A stretch of 64,000 bases of DNA from contig NZ_AQQX01000005.1 in assembly GCF_000768315.1 (NCBI RefSeq), positions 173,158 to 237,157 on the forward strand, read 5' to 3'. Each line of letters begins with the position of its first letter. Position 1 is the first letter of the stretch. Below, piece by piece: positions 26,846 to 35,440 of the stretch. Source of the DNA: Pseudooceanicola atlanticus (GTDB taxonomy: Bacteria; Pseudomonadota; Alphaproteobacteria; Rhodobacterales; Rhodobacteraceae). The notes beneath the pieces were generated by a model. The model did not search any database and was not told where the DNA came from. It saw nothing but the letters and a program-made list of their open reading frames with translations. The position numbers were made by a program, and so were the translations under genes.

Positions 26846-27756
26846 TGCGTAACCTCAACACGATCCCGCTTTCCGCCCTGCGCACGATCGAGACGATCGG
26901 CCGGACCGGCAGCCTGGGCGCCGCCGCTGCAGAGCTGGGCGTGACCCCCGGCGCCTTGAGCCAGCGCCTGACCAAGGCCGAGGCCGCGCTTGGCCGCCCG
27001 CTTTTCCTGCGCCAGCCCGAAGGATTGCAGCCGACCGAGGCCTGCCAGGCCGTCCTGCCCCGGCTGAGCCGCGCGATGCGCGACCTGTCCGGCGTGGTCG
27101 GCGACCTGAGCGAAGCGGCGGATTCGGTGCTGACAGTGTCGGTCGCGCCGATCTTTGCCAGCCGCTGGCTGATCTGGCGGATCGGGCAGTTCACCGCCCT
27201 GAACCCGCATATCCGCATCCGGATCGAACCCAAGATCGACGTGGTGGACCTGAACCACTCGGAGGTCGATATCGGCATCCGCGTCGGGCGCGGCCCACGG
27301 ATGGGCGAACAGGCGGTCAAGCTGCTGGATCAGAAGGTGTTTCCCGTCTGCTCGGCCGAGATGGCAGAGCGCGTCGACCGGCCGGAGGACCTGCTGCGCC
27401 TGCCGATCATCCGCGAAAACGATGCGTTGATGGGCTGGGACGTGTGGCTGGCGGCCTTCGACTTGACCCTGCCCCGGCGCACGGACGGGCCGACCTATGC
27501 CGATGGCGCGCTGTGCCTGGATGCGGCGATGACCGGTCAGGGCGTCTTCATGGCCTGGGAAACCCTGGCCTGCGATGCGCTGGAACGTGGCCAGCTGGTG
27601 GCGCCCTTCGACACGCGAATTGATACCGGGGCGGCCTACTGGTTTGCGACCGGCCAGGCCTCGGCCCGGAAACCGGCGGTGCGCACCTTCCACGACTGGC
27701 TGGTGGAAGAACTGGACCGGTCGATCCGCAGCTGGCGCAAGGGGCGCGGCGGCTGA
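26845..27756 (+). CDS. LysR-family transcriptional regulator (GcvA-like)
   Basis: A 303-residue regulator. Winged helix-turn-helix at about 8-65: ALRTIETIGRTGSLGAAAAE, LGVTPGALSQRLTKAEAALG, RPLFLRQPEGLQPTEA. The effector domain follows, with SRWLIWRIGQF and the VDIGIRVGRG segment of the GcvA/AmpR subgroup. Target and ligand unknown; the divergent small gene and itself are the obvious candidates. The start codon overlaps a perfect palindrome. Confidence 0.93.
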   Translation: MRNLNTIPLSALRTIETIGRTGSLGAAAAELGVTPGALSQRLTKAEAALGRPLFLRQPEGLQPTEACQAVLPRLSRAMRDLSGVVGDLSEAADSVLTVSVAPIFASRWLIWRIGQFTALNPHIRIRIEPKIDVVDLNHSEVDIGIRVGRGPRMGEQAVKLLDQKVFPVCSAEMAERVDRPEDLLRLPIIRENDALMGWDVWLAAFDLTLPRRTDGPTYADGALCLDAAMTGQGVFMAWETLACDALERGQLVAPFDTRIDTGAAYWFATGQASARKPAVRTFHDWLVEELDRSIRSWRKGRGG

Positions 27757-27826
27757 TCTGTCCATCGGCGGGAACCCGGCAGGGGCGCTATGCGCTGGTC
27801 CAGAGGACGATGCCGAGGAGGACGAC

Positions 27827-28168
27827 ATGAGTGTTGCAGATATCTGGGAAGCCGAAGAATTGCTGTGGACCGGCGGGACCGACGCCTTTCGCAACCGCAT
27901 GGCGGAGGGATGCCTGATGGTCTTTCCGGGCATGGGCGTGCTGAAATGGGACGCCGTGCTGGACGCGCTGTCCGCCGCGCCGCGCTGGAGCCAGGTCGCG
28001 ATGACGGAACGGCACGAGGAGGCCTCGGACGGGGTGATCGTGCTGGCCTACCGCGCGCGGGGCCTGCGGGACGGGGATGAGCCTTACGACGCCTATTGCT
28101 CTTCCACCTGGGTGCAGATTGGCGGGCAGTGGCGGATTGCGCAGCATCATCAGACGCCCTTGGGGTGA
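27827..28168 (+). CDS. SnoaL/NTF2-like (DUF4440-type) protein
   Basis: A 113-residue protein beginning SVADIWEAEELLWTGG, with MVFPGMGVLKWDAVLDAL and YCSSTWVQIGGQWRIAQHH typical of the NTF2-like cone fold (final strand WVQIGGQWRIAQHHQT). Members are small-molecule binders or isomerases, or of unknown role. GAGGAGGAC directly precedes ATG 27827. It follows the LysR gene by 70 bases on the same strand. Confidence 0.78.
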   Translation: MSVADIWEAEELLWTGGTDAFRNRMAEGCLMVFPGMGVLKWDAVLDALSAAPRWSQVAMTERHEEASDGVIVLAYRARGLRDGDEPYDAYCSSTWVQIGGQWRIAQHHQTPLG

Positions 28169-28241
28169 TTGCATGGTTTTGGCCGCCTGGCCTGCATAGG
28201 CTATGACGCCAGGCGGTGGACCCAAGGTCGACCGGTGAGGG

Positions 28242-28952
28242 TCAGCTCGGCTCTGCCGGGGCCTCTGCCGCTGTCTCAGGCAACGGGGTTTCAGGCACCG
28301 GGAACGTGCCCAAGCCTTCCTGGCCGGCGGGGGTCAGGGCGTAGACGCCGCGCTCCACCCGTTCGAACCAGCCGTAATGGTCGTCGCGCATGATCTCGGT
28401 CGCGCGGGGCACGGCGGTGGACCGGGCGACCTGGGCGCCCCTGCACGGTCCGTTTTCCGCCAGGAAGGCGGCGCAGCGCAGGGCGTCCTGGCGGTAGGCC
28501 GTCACCAGCTTGACCCCGCCGGAGCCGCCCTGGTTCGGATCCCCCACCCGGCGCTGGAATTCCCGCAGCAGCCGCCCCTTGCGCGGTTTCGACTGGCGGG
28601 GGGCATAGGGGGCGGGGTCGCAATGCACCTCGACAAAGCCGTCGCGGGCGCGAACGGTGACGAAGCCCAGCCCCAGCCTGCGGCAGAGCGCGACATGCCC
28701 GGCAAGCGCCTTGCGTCCGCGAAAGGCGGGCACGGCGAGGTAGACCCAGTCGGTCACCGCCTGCCGCGCGACGCCCTGCTGGACGAGGGTGAGGTTCATA
28801 TTGCGCTTCATCTCGACGATGACGGGATCGGGGTCCTCGTCGCGCATGGCCACGACATCGGCCCCGGCGATTTCCGATTTCACCTCGTAGCCCTGCCCTT
28901 CGAGGAAAGCCTTGATGGGCGGGTAGAGATCGGTTTCGCGTGCGGGGGCCAT
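28242..28952 (-). CDS. DUF2161 family protein with PD-(D/E)xK nuclease-like fold
   Basis: A 236-residue protein. The N-terminal part carries the nuclease-like core: LYPPIKAFLEGQGYEVKSE, then GADVVAMRDEDPDPVIVEMKRN with Asp32 and Glu47-x-Lys49 in PD-(D/E)xK arrangement. A winged-helix-like C-terminus (HYGWFERVERGVYALTPAGQEGL) may bind DNA. The family is annotated only as putative phosphodiesterase. It is a single gene, divergent from ppaC. Confidence 0.87.
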   Translation of the reverse strand: MAPARETDLYPPIKAFLEGQGYEVKSEIAGADVVAMRDEDPDPVIVEMKRNMNLTLVQQGVARQAVTDWVYLAVPAFRGRKALAGHVALCRRLGLGFVTVRARDGFVEVHCDPAPYAPRQSKPRKGRLLREFQRRVGDPNQGGSGGVKLVTAYRQDALRCAAFLAENGPCRGAQVARSTAVPRATEIMRDDHYGWFERVERGVYALTPAGQEGLGTFPVPETPLPETAAEAPAEPS

Positions 28953-29146
28953 TGCGGAATCCTGAGATATTCCCGTCCGTTCGGCAAGGCCCCGGCGCGG
29001 ATCGGGCCGGGATCGGCACGGGGCTGTGACGCGATCGCCGCGGGGCGGGGCTGCCGATCCGGTCCTCGCGCGCTTTTGGCCGGGTGACAGAAGCGATCAC
29101 CCCTCCTATAAGGGCGCCGATTCATTATACGCAGGATATGCCACAC

Positions 29147-30067
29147 ATGACGATCAAGGTTTTTGGCCACAAATCCCCCGACACCGATTCCACCGGCTCC
29201 CCGATCATCTGGGCCTGGTACCTGTCCGAGGTCCGCGGCACCCCCGCCACCCCGGCCCTGCTGGGTGAGCCCAACACCGAGGCCGCCTTCGTGATCGACA
29301 AGTGGGGCTTCGACAAGCCCGAGATCATCGCCGGCGTGTCCGAAGGCGATCAGGTTGTCATCGTCGACACCAACAACCCCGCCGAACTGCCCGATGCCAT
29401 CAACGATGCGGACATCCTGCAGATCATCGACCACCACAAGCTGACCGGCGGGCTTGAGACGAAGGGCCCGATCGACATCACGATCAAGCCGCTCGCCTGT
29501 ACCGCGACCATCATGTACAACCTGATGGGCGACAATGCCGACAAGATGCCCGAGAACATCAAGGGCGCCATGCTGTCCTGCATCCTGTCCGACACGCTGG
29601 AATTCCGCTCGCCGACCACGACCGAGCGGGACAAGGCGCTAGCCGAGAAACTGGCCTCGGATCTGGGCCTGGACCTGTCCGCCTACGCGTCGGAAATGTT
29701 CGAGGCGAAATCCGACATTTCCGCCTTCTCGGATGCCGAGCTGATCCGGATGGACAGCAAGGAATATGCCGTCGACGGCACCAAGTTCCGCGTCTCCGTT
29801 CTGGAAACCACCGCGCCCAAGCTGGTGCTGGACCGCAAGGACAGCCTGATGGCCTCGATGGCGGACGTGGCCAAGGAAGACGGCGTCGACCAGGTTCTGC
29901 TGTTCGTCGTGGACATCCTGAACGAGGAAGCGACGCTCTTCGTGCCGAACGACCTGGTCAAGGGCGTGGCCGAGAAGAGCTTTGATGCGACGGTGTCGGG
30001 CGACACGGTCGTGCTGCCGGGCATCATGTCCCGCAAGAAGCAGATCATTCCGAACCTCAAGGTCTGA
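29147..30067 (+). CDS. ppaC: Manganese-dependent (family II) inorganic pyrophosphatase
   Basis: A 306-residue DHH-family enzyme hydrolysing pyrophosphate to phosphate. Metal motifs: GHKSPDTDS (His8, Asp12, Asp14), VVIVDTNN (Asp74) and IIDHHKL (Asp95, His96, His97). The C-terminal DHHA2 domain ends with SRKKQIIP, the substrate-binding SRKKQ motif. Family II is best known in Firmicutes but occurs in marine alphaproteobacteria. ATG 29147 has AGGA about ten bases upstream; ATG 29138 is less well placed. A terminator follows at 30124. Confidence 0.97.
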   Translation: MTIKVFGHKSPDTDSTGSPIIWAWYLSEVRGTPATPALLGEPNTEAAFVIDKWGFDKPEIIAGVSEGDQVVIVDTNNPAELPDAINDADILQIIDHHKLTGGLETKGPIDITIKPLACTATIMYNLMGDNADKMPENIKGAMLSCILSDTLEFRSPTTTERDKALAEKLASDLGLDLSAYASEMFEAKSDISAFSDAELIRMDSKEYAVDGTKFRVSVLETTAPKLVLDRKDSLMASMADVAKEDGVDQVLLFVVDILNEEATLFVPNDLVKGVAEKSFDATVSGDTVVLPGIMSRKKQIIPNLKV

Positions 30068-30074
30068 GGACCGC

Positions 30075-30152
30075 GCCCGGCATCCGCTGTCGGGCCGATG
30101 AGTATTTTTGGCAAGATGAAGCAGGGGGCGGTCCACATCGGGCCGCCCCTTT
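30075..30152 (-). repeat. Dispersed structured intergenic element, copy 2 (inverted, reduced)
   Basis: On the minus strand: GGGGCGG/CCGCCCC hairpin (43-49 pairs 25-31 in 30125-30149), then CTGCTTCATCTTGCC and AAAAATACTC (complement of about 30099-30123), then an imperfect 8-bp hairpin (complement of 30075-30082 with 30088-30095). It matches the core of the other copies but lacks the 11-bp hairpin B. Confidence 0.65.
30124..30152 (+). terminator. Terminator of ppaC
   Basis: GGGGCGG (30125-30131) pairs with CCGCCCC (30143-30149), followed by TTT. It lies 57 bases after the ppaC stop. The same hairpin is hairpin A of the inverted structured element. Confidence 0.75.
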
Positions 30153-30361
30153 CGCGTGGGAGGACGCGTTTTTGGCGCGCGCTTTTCGACGCATGCGTGC
30201 CACCGGGCCGGCGGGACCGCCGATTTCCGGGGCGAAGAACTGCACCGAAATCAGGCAGGCGCGGTGCGCTGGCAACCACCCTTCCCCGGCGTGACTGGCC
30301 GCGGGTCGGCCAGGCGGGGCAGCTGTAGTATCATCGGACCTCAAGCAAGGGGAGAGATGTG

Positions 30362-31165
30362 ATGAGCGATCCGTTCCAGGATGTGGATGCTGCCGGGGCC
30401 GACTTTGTCGCCAATGTCGTGAAGGTGCTGGAGACCCGGGCCGCGGAGCCGGTGATGGTCGAGATCGTGGAGGCCTACCTCGATCACGCGGATTTCCCCG
30501 AGGGCGGCCTGCATATCGAGATCGGCGCCGGATCCGGCGCGGTGACGCGGCGCATCGCGGCCCGGGCGGGCAACGGGCAGGCAATCGGCACCGACCCGTC
30601 CGAAGGCCTGATCGCCGCCGCGGCGGAGCTGGGGCGGGATATCGCCAACCTGAGCTTCGAGACGGCGGATGGCACGGCGTTGCGGTTCGACGATGCCAGC
30701 GTCGACACGGTGGTCATGCATACGGTGCTGAGCCATGTGACCGCCCCCGAGGCGCTGCTTGCAGAAGCCTTCCGCGTCCTTAAACCGGGCGGCAAGCTGA
30801 TCATCTGCGACGCGGATTTCGAGAAGACCTCGATCGGGATTGCGGCGGGTGATCCGATGCAGGCCTGCGCCATCTATTTCGTCGAGAATTTCGTGACCGA
30901 CAAATACCTTGTCGGCAAGCTGCGGGCACTGGTCCGCGCCGCCGGGCTGGCGGTCGAGCATTTCGGCATCACGCCGCGCGTCATCACCGAGGGCGCCGGC
31001 GCGATGAGCTGGGTCGGCATAGGCGGCGCGGACATGGTGGCCAAGGGCCTGATCTCGGCCGACCTGCACAAGGCGCTGATCGCGGAGCATGACCGGCGCA
31101 TGGCCGAGGGCAGCTTCTACGGCTTCCAGCCCTTCGCGACGCTGGTGGCGCAGAAGCCGGGCTGA
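30362..31165 (+). CDS. Class I SAM-dependent methyltransferase (UbiE/Methyltransf_11 type)
   Basis: A 267-residue methyltransferase. Motif I is HIEIGAGSGAVTRR (51-64), the acidic SAM residue is in IGTDPSEGL, motif II is SVDTVVMHTVLSHV and motif III is LLAEAFRVLKPGGKLIICD. The C-terminus is a specificity domain. Substrate unknown; menaquinone or ubiquinone methylases share this fold but those are longer-conserved at the C-terminus. GGGGAGAG lies five bases before ATG 30362. Confidence 0.9.
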   Translation: MSDPFQDVDAAGADFVANVVKVLETRAAEPVMVEIVEAYLDHADFPEGGLHIEIGAGSGAVTRRIAARAGNGQAIGTDPSEGLIAAAAELGRDIANLSFETADGTALRFDDASVDTVVMHTVLSHVTAPEALLAEAFRVLKPGGKLIICDADFEKTSIGIAAGDPMQACAIYFVENFVTDKYLVGKLRALVRAAGLAVEHFGITPRVITEGAGAMSWVGIGGADMVAKGLISADLHKALIAEHDRRMAEGSFYGFQPFATLVAQKPG

Positions 31166-31241
31166 GAGGTCTCTTTCGCCTTCATCCCCGGGCGGGATTG
31201 GTTCATAGAGGCGCGGAGACCCTGACCCGAGGACCCGCATC

Positions 31242-32114
31242 ATGAGCCAGATCATCCACGCCCTATCCGAGGTTTCCGACCGCTATGACGCGCTGTTCGT
31301 CGACCTGTGGGGCTGCGTGCATAACGGGGTGACGGCCTACCCTGCCGCCTGCCAGGCGCTGATCGACTATCGCGCCCGCGGCGGCACGGTGATCCTGGTG
31401 ACGAATTCTCCGCGTCCGCGCGCGGCGGTGGAAATCCAGCTGGACGGGTTCAACGTGCCGCGCGAAGCGTGGGATTCGATCGCGACCAGCGGCGACAGCG
31501 CCCGCGCCGCCGCCTTTGAAGGGGTGGTGGGCGAACAGGTGCATTTCATCGGGCTGGAAGAGGAAAAGGCCTTCCTGACCCCGCCAAAGGTGCTGGACAA
31601 CCCGGTGCGGCTGGACATCGTCCCGCTGGAGGAGGCCGAGGGCATCGTCTGCACCGGGCCGGCCGACCCCAATTCCGACCCCGAAACCTGGCGGGCAGAG
31701 CTGCTGCTGGCCAAGACCAGGGGGCTGAAACTGCTCTGCGCCAACCCGGATATCGTGGTGGATCGCGGGGATCACCGGGAATGGTGCGCCGGGGCCGTGG
31801 CGCAGATGTACACCGAGATGGGCGGCGAGAGCCTGTATTTCGGCAAGCCGCATCCGCCGATCTACGACCTGGCCCGGCGGCGGCTGGCGGCCCTTGGCAA
31901 GCAGGTGGAGACGGCCGGTATCCTGGCCATCGGCGACGGTATCCACACCGATATCAGCGGCGCCATGGGCGAGGATATCGACAGCCTGTTCATCACCGGC
32001 GGCCTGGCCGCGGCGGATACCAAGACCACCGACCAGCCCGACCCCGACGCGCTGGCCGCCTATCTCGAAACCCAGCAGGCCGCCCCGACCTATTCCATCG
32101 GCTTCCTGCGCTAG
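31242..32114 (+). CDS. HAD-superfamily class IIA hydrolase (TIGR01459-like)
   Basis: A 290-residue HAD protein. The N-terminal motif FVDLWGCVHNG has nucleophile Asp21 with Trp23 in place of the second Asp; motif II is VTNSPRPR and motif III-IV are FGKPHPPIYDLA and GDGIHTDISGA. Class IIA cap as in NagD. The Trp substitution seems usual in this alphaproteobacterial subgroup. Role unknown, probably a phosphatase. It precedes the MaoC and ribF genes on the same strand, a layout common in the group. Confidence 0.9.
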   Translation: MSQIIHALSEVSDRYDALFVDLWGCVHNGVTAYPAACQALIDYRARGGTVILVTNSPRPRAAVEIQLDGFNVPREAWDSIATSGDSARAAAFEGVVGEQVHFIGLEEEKAFLTPPKVLDNPVRLDIVPLEEAEGIVCTGPADPNSDPETWRAELLLAKTRGLKLLCANPDIVVDRGDHREWCAGAVAQMYTEMGGESLYFGKPHPPIYDLARRRLAALGKQVETAGILAIGDGIHTDISGAMGEDIDSLFITGGLAAADTKTTDQPDPDALAAYLETQQAAPTYSIGFLR

Positions 32115-32254
32115 GGCGTTTCCGCCTCGCGTCGCCGATTGCGCCCCCTGCGACCAAACGGGGGGTTGATTTTCTGCGCCCGCAAAGTAATAAAGTTGCC
32201 CAACCCGGCCCCTGAAGGCCACATTATTACCCACCGATTCGAAGGGCGGAGAGG

Positions 32255-32698
32255 ATGTTGGATAATTTCCCGCGAGGCACGATCTGCATCGAGGACATCG
32301 AAATGGGCATGACGCGCCACCTGCGCAAAGTCGTGACCGACGAGGATATCGAGATGTTCGCCCAGGTCTCCACGGACCGGAACCCGGTTCACCTGGACGA
32401 TGCCTATGCCCAAGACACGATTTTCGAGGGCCGCATCGCCCATGGCATGCTGACCGCCGGCCTGATCTCGGCCGTGATCGGGGAACAGCTGCCGGGTCAT
32501 GGCACGGTCTATATGGGCCAGACGCTGAAATTCCTCGCCCCCGTGCGTCCCGGCGACATGGTTCTGGCCGAGGTCGAGGTGATCGGCATAGACCATGCCA
32601 AGCGCCGCGTTCAGCTGGATTGCCGCTGCATGGTGGACGGCAAGAAGGTGATGATCGGCGAGGCCACCGTGCTGGCGCCGTCGCGCAAGTTCGACTGA
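32255..32698 (+). CDS. MaoC-like hotdog-fold dehydratase
   Basis: A 147-residue single-hotdog protein. VSTDRNPVHLDDAYAQ carries the catalytic Asp and His of R-specific enoyl-CoA hydratases, and GRIAHGMLTAGLISAVIG and LKFLAPVRPGD complete the pattern. PhaJ-type enzymes hydrate trans-2-enoyl-CoA. No PHA genes are near, so the exact substrate is open. Start ATG 32255 has GGAGAGG upstream. Confidence 0.9.
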   Translation: MLDNFPRGTICIEDIEMGMTRHLRKVVTDEDIEMFAQVSTDRNPVHLDDAYAQDTIFEGRIAHGMLTAGLISAVIGEQLPGHGTVYMGQTLKFLAPVRPGDMVLAEVEVIGIDHAKRRVQLDCRCMVDGKKVMIGEATVLAPSRKFD

Positions 32699-32840
32699 CC
32701 CCAAAGACGGGCGGCGCGGCGGGCCCTGCCCGGTCATGCGCCGCCGCAAGGGCGGCCTTGTCCCTGCACGTGGCAGTGGCGGCGCGACCCGTGTCCGCCG
32801 CCTCTTGCGCCCGCCCCCCGCCGGGGATACCCCTTCGCCC

Positions 32841-33779
32841 ATGAGGATCGTGCGCGACTATCACTATACGGGCGAGGCCGACAAAGGGGCCTCTGTCGCC
32901 ATCGGGAATTTCGATGGCGTTCATATCGGCCACCGGGCGGTCATCGACCTGGCGCGGAGCGAGGCGACACGCCTGGACGCGCCGCTTGGCGTCATGACAT
33001 TCGAGCCGCATCCGAGAGAGCTTTTCGCACCCGACGCCCCGCCCTTCCGCCTGACCGGATCGGGCGCGCGGGCGCACCGGCTGGAGAAGATCGGCGTCGA
33101 TATCCTGTATGAGCTGACCTTCAACACGGGCCTCTCGGGCCTCAGCCCCGAGGATTTCGTGACCCGCGTCCTGGTCGAGGGGCTGGGCGTGCGCCACGTG
33201 ACCGTCGGCGCGGATTTCCATTTCGGCGCGAAACGGGCCGGCACGCCTGATGTCCTGCGCGATTTCGGCGACAGGCTGGGGTTCGGCGTGACCATCGCCG
33301 ATCTTGTTGCGGAAGGTGAGGAAGAGATCTCCTCGACCGCGATCCGCAACGCCCTCGCCGAGGGACGCCCGCGCGATGCCGCCGCGATGCTGGGCCACTG
33401 GCACCGGATGGAAGGCCCCGTCGTGCGCGGAGACCAGCGCGGCCGCGACCTGGGCTATCCGACGGCGAACATGTCGATCGAAGGGCTGCACCAGCCGAAA
33501 TTCGGCGTCTACGCGGTGCTGGCCGACGTGCTGACCGGGCCCCACAAGGGCAGCTATCACGGCGCCGCGTCGCTGGGCATCCGGCCGCAATTCGACGGGG
33601 ACGTGCCGAACCTCGAAACCTTCCTGTTCGACTTCAAGGGTGATCTCTACGGCGAAACCCTGTCGGTGGCGCTGGTCGATTACCTGCGCCCCGAGGCGAA
33701 ATTCGACGGGCTGGACGCGCTGATCACCCAGATGGATGCCGATTGCGCCCGCGCCCGGGACATCCTGGCGGCGCTATGA
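32841..33779 (+). CDS. ribF: Bifunctional riboflavin kinase / FAD synthetase
   Basis: A 312-residue enzyme making FMN and FAD. The N-terminal nucleotidyltransferase half has SVAIGNFDGVHIGHRAVID and ISSTAIRNALAEG; the C-terminal kinase half has GPVVRGDQRGRDLGYPTAN with the Mg/ATP-binding GYPTAN and NLETFLFDFKGDLYG. Normal length. Its stop overlaps the next start (ATGA), joining it to the YcgN-like and aldolase genes. Confidence 0.97.
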   Translation: MRIVRDYHYTGEADKGASVAIGNFDGVHIGHRAVIDLARSEATRLDAPLGVMTFEPHPRELFAPDAPPFRLTGSGARAHRLEKIGVDILYELTFNTGLSGLSPEDFVTRVLVEGLGVRHVTVGADFHFGAKRAGTPDVLRDFGDRLGFGVTIADLVAEGEEEISSTAIRNALAEGRPRDAAAMLGHWHRMEGPVVRGDQRGRDLGYPTANMSIEGLHQPKFGVYAVLADVLTGPHKGSYHGAASLGIRPQFDGDVPNLETFLFDFKGDLYGETLSVALVDYLRPEAKFDGLDALITQMDADCARARDILAAL

Positions 33780-34249
33780 GCGACGATCCGATCGACAGGT
33801 CCGGCCTGCGCCCGCGCTACTGGGAAACCACCCCACTCAAGAAGATGTCCACCGCCGAATGGGAGGCGCTGTGCGACGGCTGCGGCAAGTGCTGCCTCAA
33901 CAAGCTGGAGGACGAGGAAACCGGCGAGGTCGCCCTGACCTGCGTCGCCTGCCGCCTGCTGGACGACGAGACCTGTCGTTGCGGGCAATACCCGATCCGT
34001 CATCAATTCGTGCCCGATTGCATCACGCTGGATGCGGCGACGATCCACCAGCACATGTACTGGCTGCCGCAGACCTGCGCCTATCGCCTGATCTACGAGG
34101 GCCGGCCGCTATATGACTGGCACCCGCTGATCTCGGGCCGGGCCGACAGCGTGCACGAGGCCGGCGTGTCGATGCGCCACCGGACCTATTCGGAATACGA
34201 CATCGCAGACGAGGATTGGGAGGAATATATCATAGAGGAACCGACCTGA
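33776..34249 (+). CDS. YcgN/YkgJ-like cysteine-cluster protein
   Basis: A 157-residue UPF0260-type protein. Cysteines in LCDGCGKCCLNKLED and TCVACRLLDDETCRC form a CxxCxxCC-type cluster expected to bind zinc or iron-sulfur. Function unknown in the family. Coupled to ribF (ATGA) and to the aldolase gene (TGATG). No signal peptide. Confidence 0.9.
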   Translation: MSDDPIDRSGLRPRYWETTPLKKMSTAEWEALCDGCGKCCLNKLEDEETGEVALTCVACRLLDDETCRCGQYPIRHQFVPDCITLDAATIHQHMYWLPQTCAYRLIYEGRPLYDWHPLISGRADSVHEAGVSMRHRTYSEYDIADEDWEEYIIEEPT

Positions 34250-35295
34250 TGCATCTCGCCTCCGACAATACCGGACCAGTCCACCCGCAGATCATGGCCC
34301 TGCTGGCCGAGGCGAATGCCGGCTTTGCCAAACCCTACGGCGCCGACCCCCTGATGGAAGAAGTCCGCACCCGCCTGCGCGAGGTGTTCGAGGCGCCCGA
34401 GGCCGCGATCTACCTGGTCGCCACCGGCACGGCGGCGAACTGCCTTGGCCTGGCCACGCTGGCGCCGCCCTACGCGACGGTCTTCTGCTCGCCCAATGCG
34501 CATATCCACGTGGATGAGTGCAACGCGCCGGAATTCTACACCGGCGGCGCGAAACTCACCCTGGTCGGGGCCGACGACAAGATGACCCCTGACACCCTGC
34601 GCGCCGCGATCGAGGGCGAAGAGGTGCGCGGCGTGCACGGGCCCCAGCGCGGCCCCGTCGCGCTGACCCAGGCGACCGAGATGGGCCAGGTCTATTCCGT
34701 GGCCGAGGTCACCGCGCTGGCGGCGGTCGCAAAGGAATACGGGCTGCCCGTCCATATGGACGGCGCGCGGTTCGCCAATGCGCTGGCCGCCACCAATGCC
34801 ACGCCGGCCGAGATGACCTGGCGCGCCGGTGTGGACGTGCTGTCCTTCGGCGGCACCAAGAACGGCTGCATGGGGGTCGAGGCGGTGATCCTCTTCAACC
34901 CGGAAAAAGCCTGGGAATTCGAACTGCGCCGCAAGCGGGGCGCGCATCTCTTCTCCAAGCATCGTTACCTGTCGGCACAGATGGCGGGCTATCTGCGCGA
35001 CGACCTGTGGCGCGACCTGGCCGCGAAGGCCAATGCCAACATGGCGCGCCTGTCGGCCGGCCTGCAGGATCTGCCCGAGGCGCGGATGCTCTATCCCGCC
35101 CAGGCCAATATCGCCTTCGTCGATCTGCCCCGCGCCCTGCATCGCCGCCTGACCGAAGGCGGCGTGGCCTACAATATCTGGTCCGGCAGCCTCGACGGCG
35201 CCGATCCGGCCGAACCGCTGCCCGCGCGCTTCGTCACCGACTGGTCCCTGTCCCATGACGATATCGACGCCTTCCTGGCGCTCGCCCGCGGCTGA
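34249..35295 (+). CDS. Low-specificity L-threonine aldolase family PLP enzyme
   Basis: A 348-residue fold-type I PLP enzyme beginning MHLASDNTGPVHPQIM. The Schiff-base lysine is Lys204 in FGGTKNGCMG, and HMDGARFANA and IHVDECNAPEF hold cofactor and substrate residues. It cleaves beta-hydroxy amino acids such as threonine to glycine and aldehyde. The start at 34249 shares one base with the preceding stop (TGATG). Confidence 0.93.
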   Translation: MHLASDNTGPVHPQIMALLAEANAGFAKPYGADPLMEEVRTRLREVFEAPEAAIYLVATGTAANCLGLATLAPPYATVFCSPNAHIHVDECNAPEFYTGGAKLTLVGADDKMTPDTLRAAIEGEEVRGVHGPQRGPVALTQATEMGQVYSVAEVTALAAVAKEYGLPVHMDGARFANALAATNATPAEMTWRAGVDVLSFGGTKNGCMGVEAVILFNPEKAWEFELRRKRGAHLFSKHRYLSAQMAGYLRDDLWRDLAAKANANMARLSAGLQDLPEARMLYPAQANIAFVDLPRALHRRLTEGGVAYNIWSGSLDGADPAEPLPARFVTDWSLSHDDIDAFLALARG

Positions 35296-35305
35296 CCACC
35301 GAAAC

Positions 35306-35410
35306 GGGGCGCGGCGTCGGTCATCCCGCGCCGCCCCCCTGCTTCATCTTGCCGAAAATACTCCGGGGTAGCCGTCAAAGCGCAGCTTTGGCGGCAAGGG
35401 GCAGAGCCCC
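35306..35410 (+). repeat. Dispersed structured intergenic element, copy 3
   Basis: Hairpin A (GGGGCG at 35306 with CGCCCC before the core), core GCTTCATCTTGCCGAAAATA and CTCC at 35341-35364, hairpin B (11-bp stem 35371-35381 with 35385-35395, loop GCA, one G-U pair) and hairpin C (GGGGC 35398-35402 with GCCCC 35406-35410, loop AGA). It lies between convergent aldolase and hydrolase genes. Confidence 0.75.
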
Positions 35411-35440
35411 TTTCCGTCCCCGCGACCCGCGCCGCACGCG

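Noticed and set aside
32111..32254. FMN riboswitch upstream of ribF
   Set aside because: I saw no RFN-type conserved core before MaoC or ribF.
31263..33590. 775-codon minus-strand frame over the HAD, MaoC and ribF genes
   Set aside because: It crosses three well-supported plus-strand genes and shows no domain.
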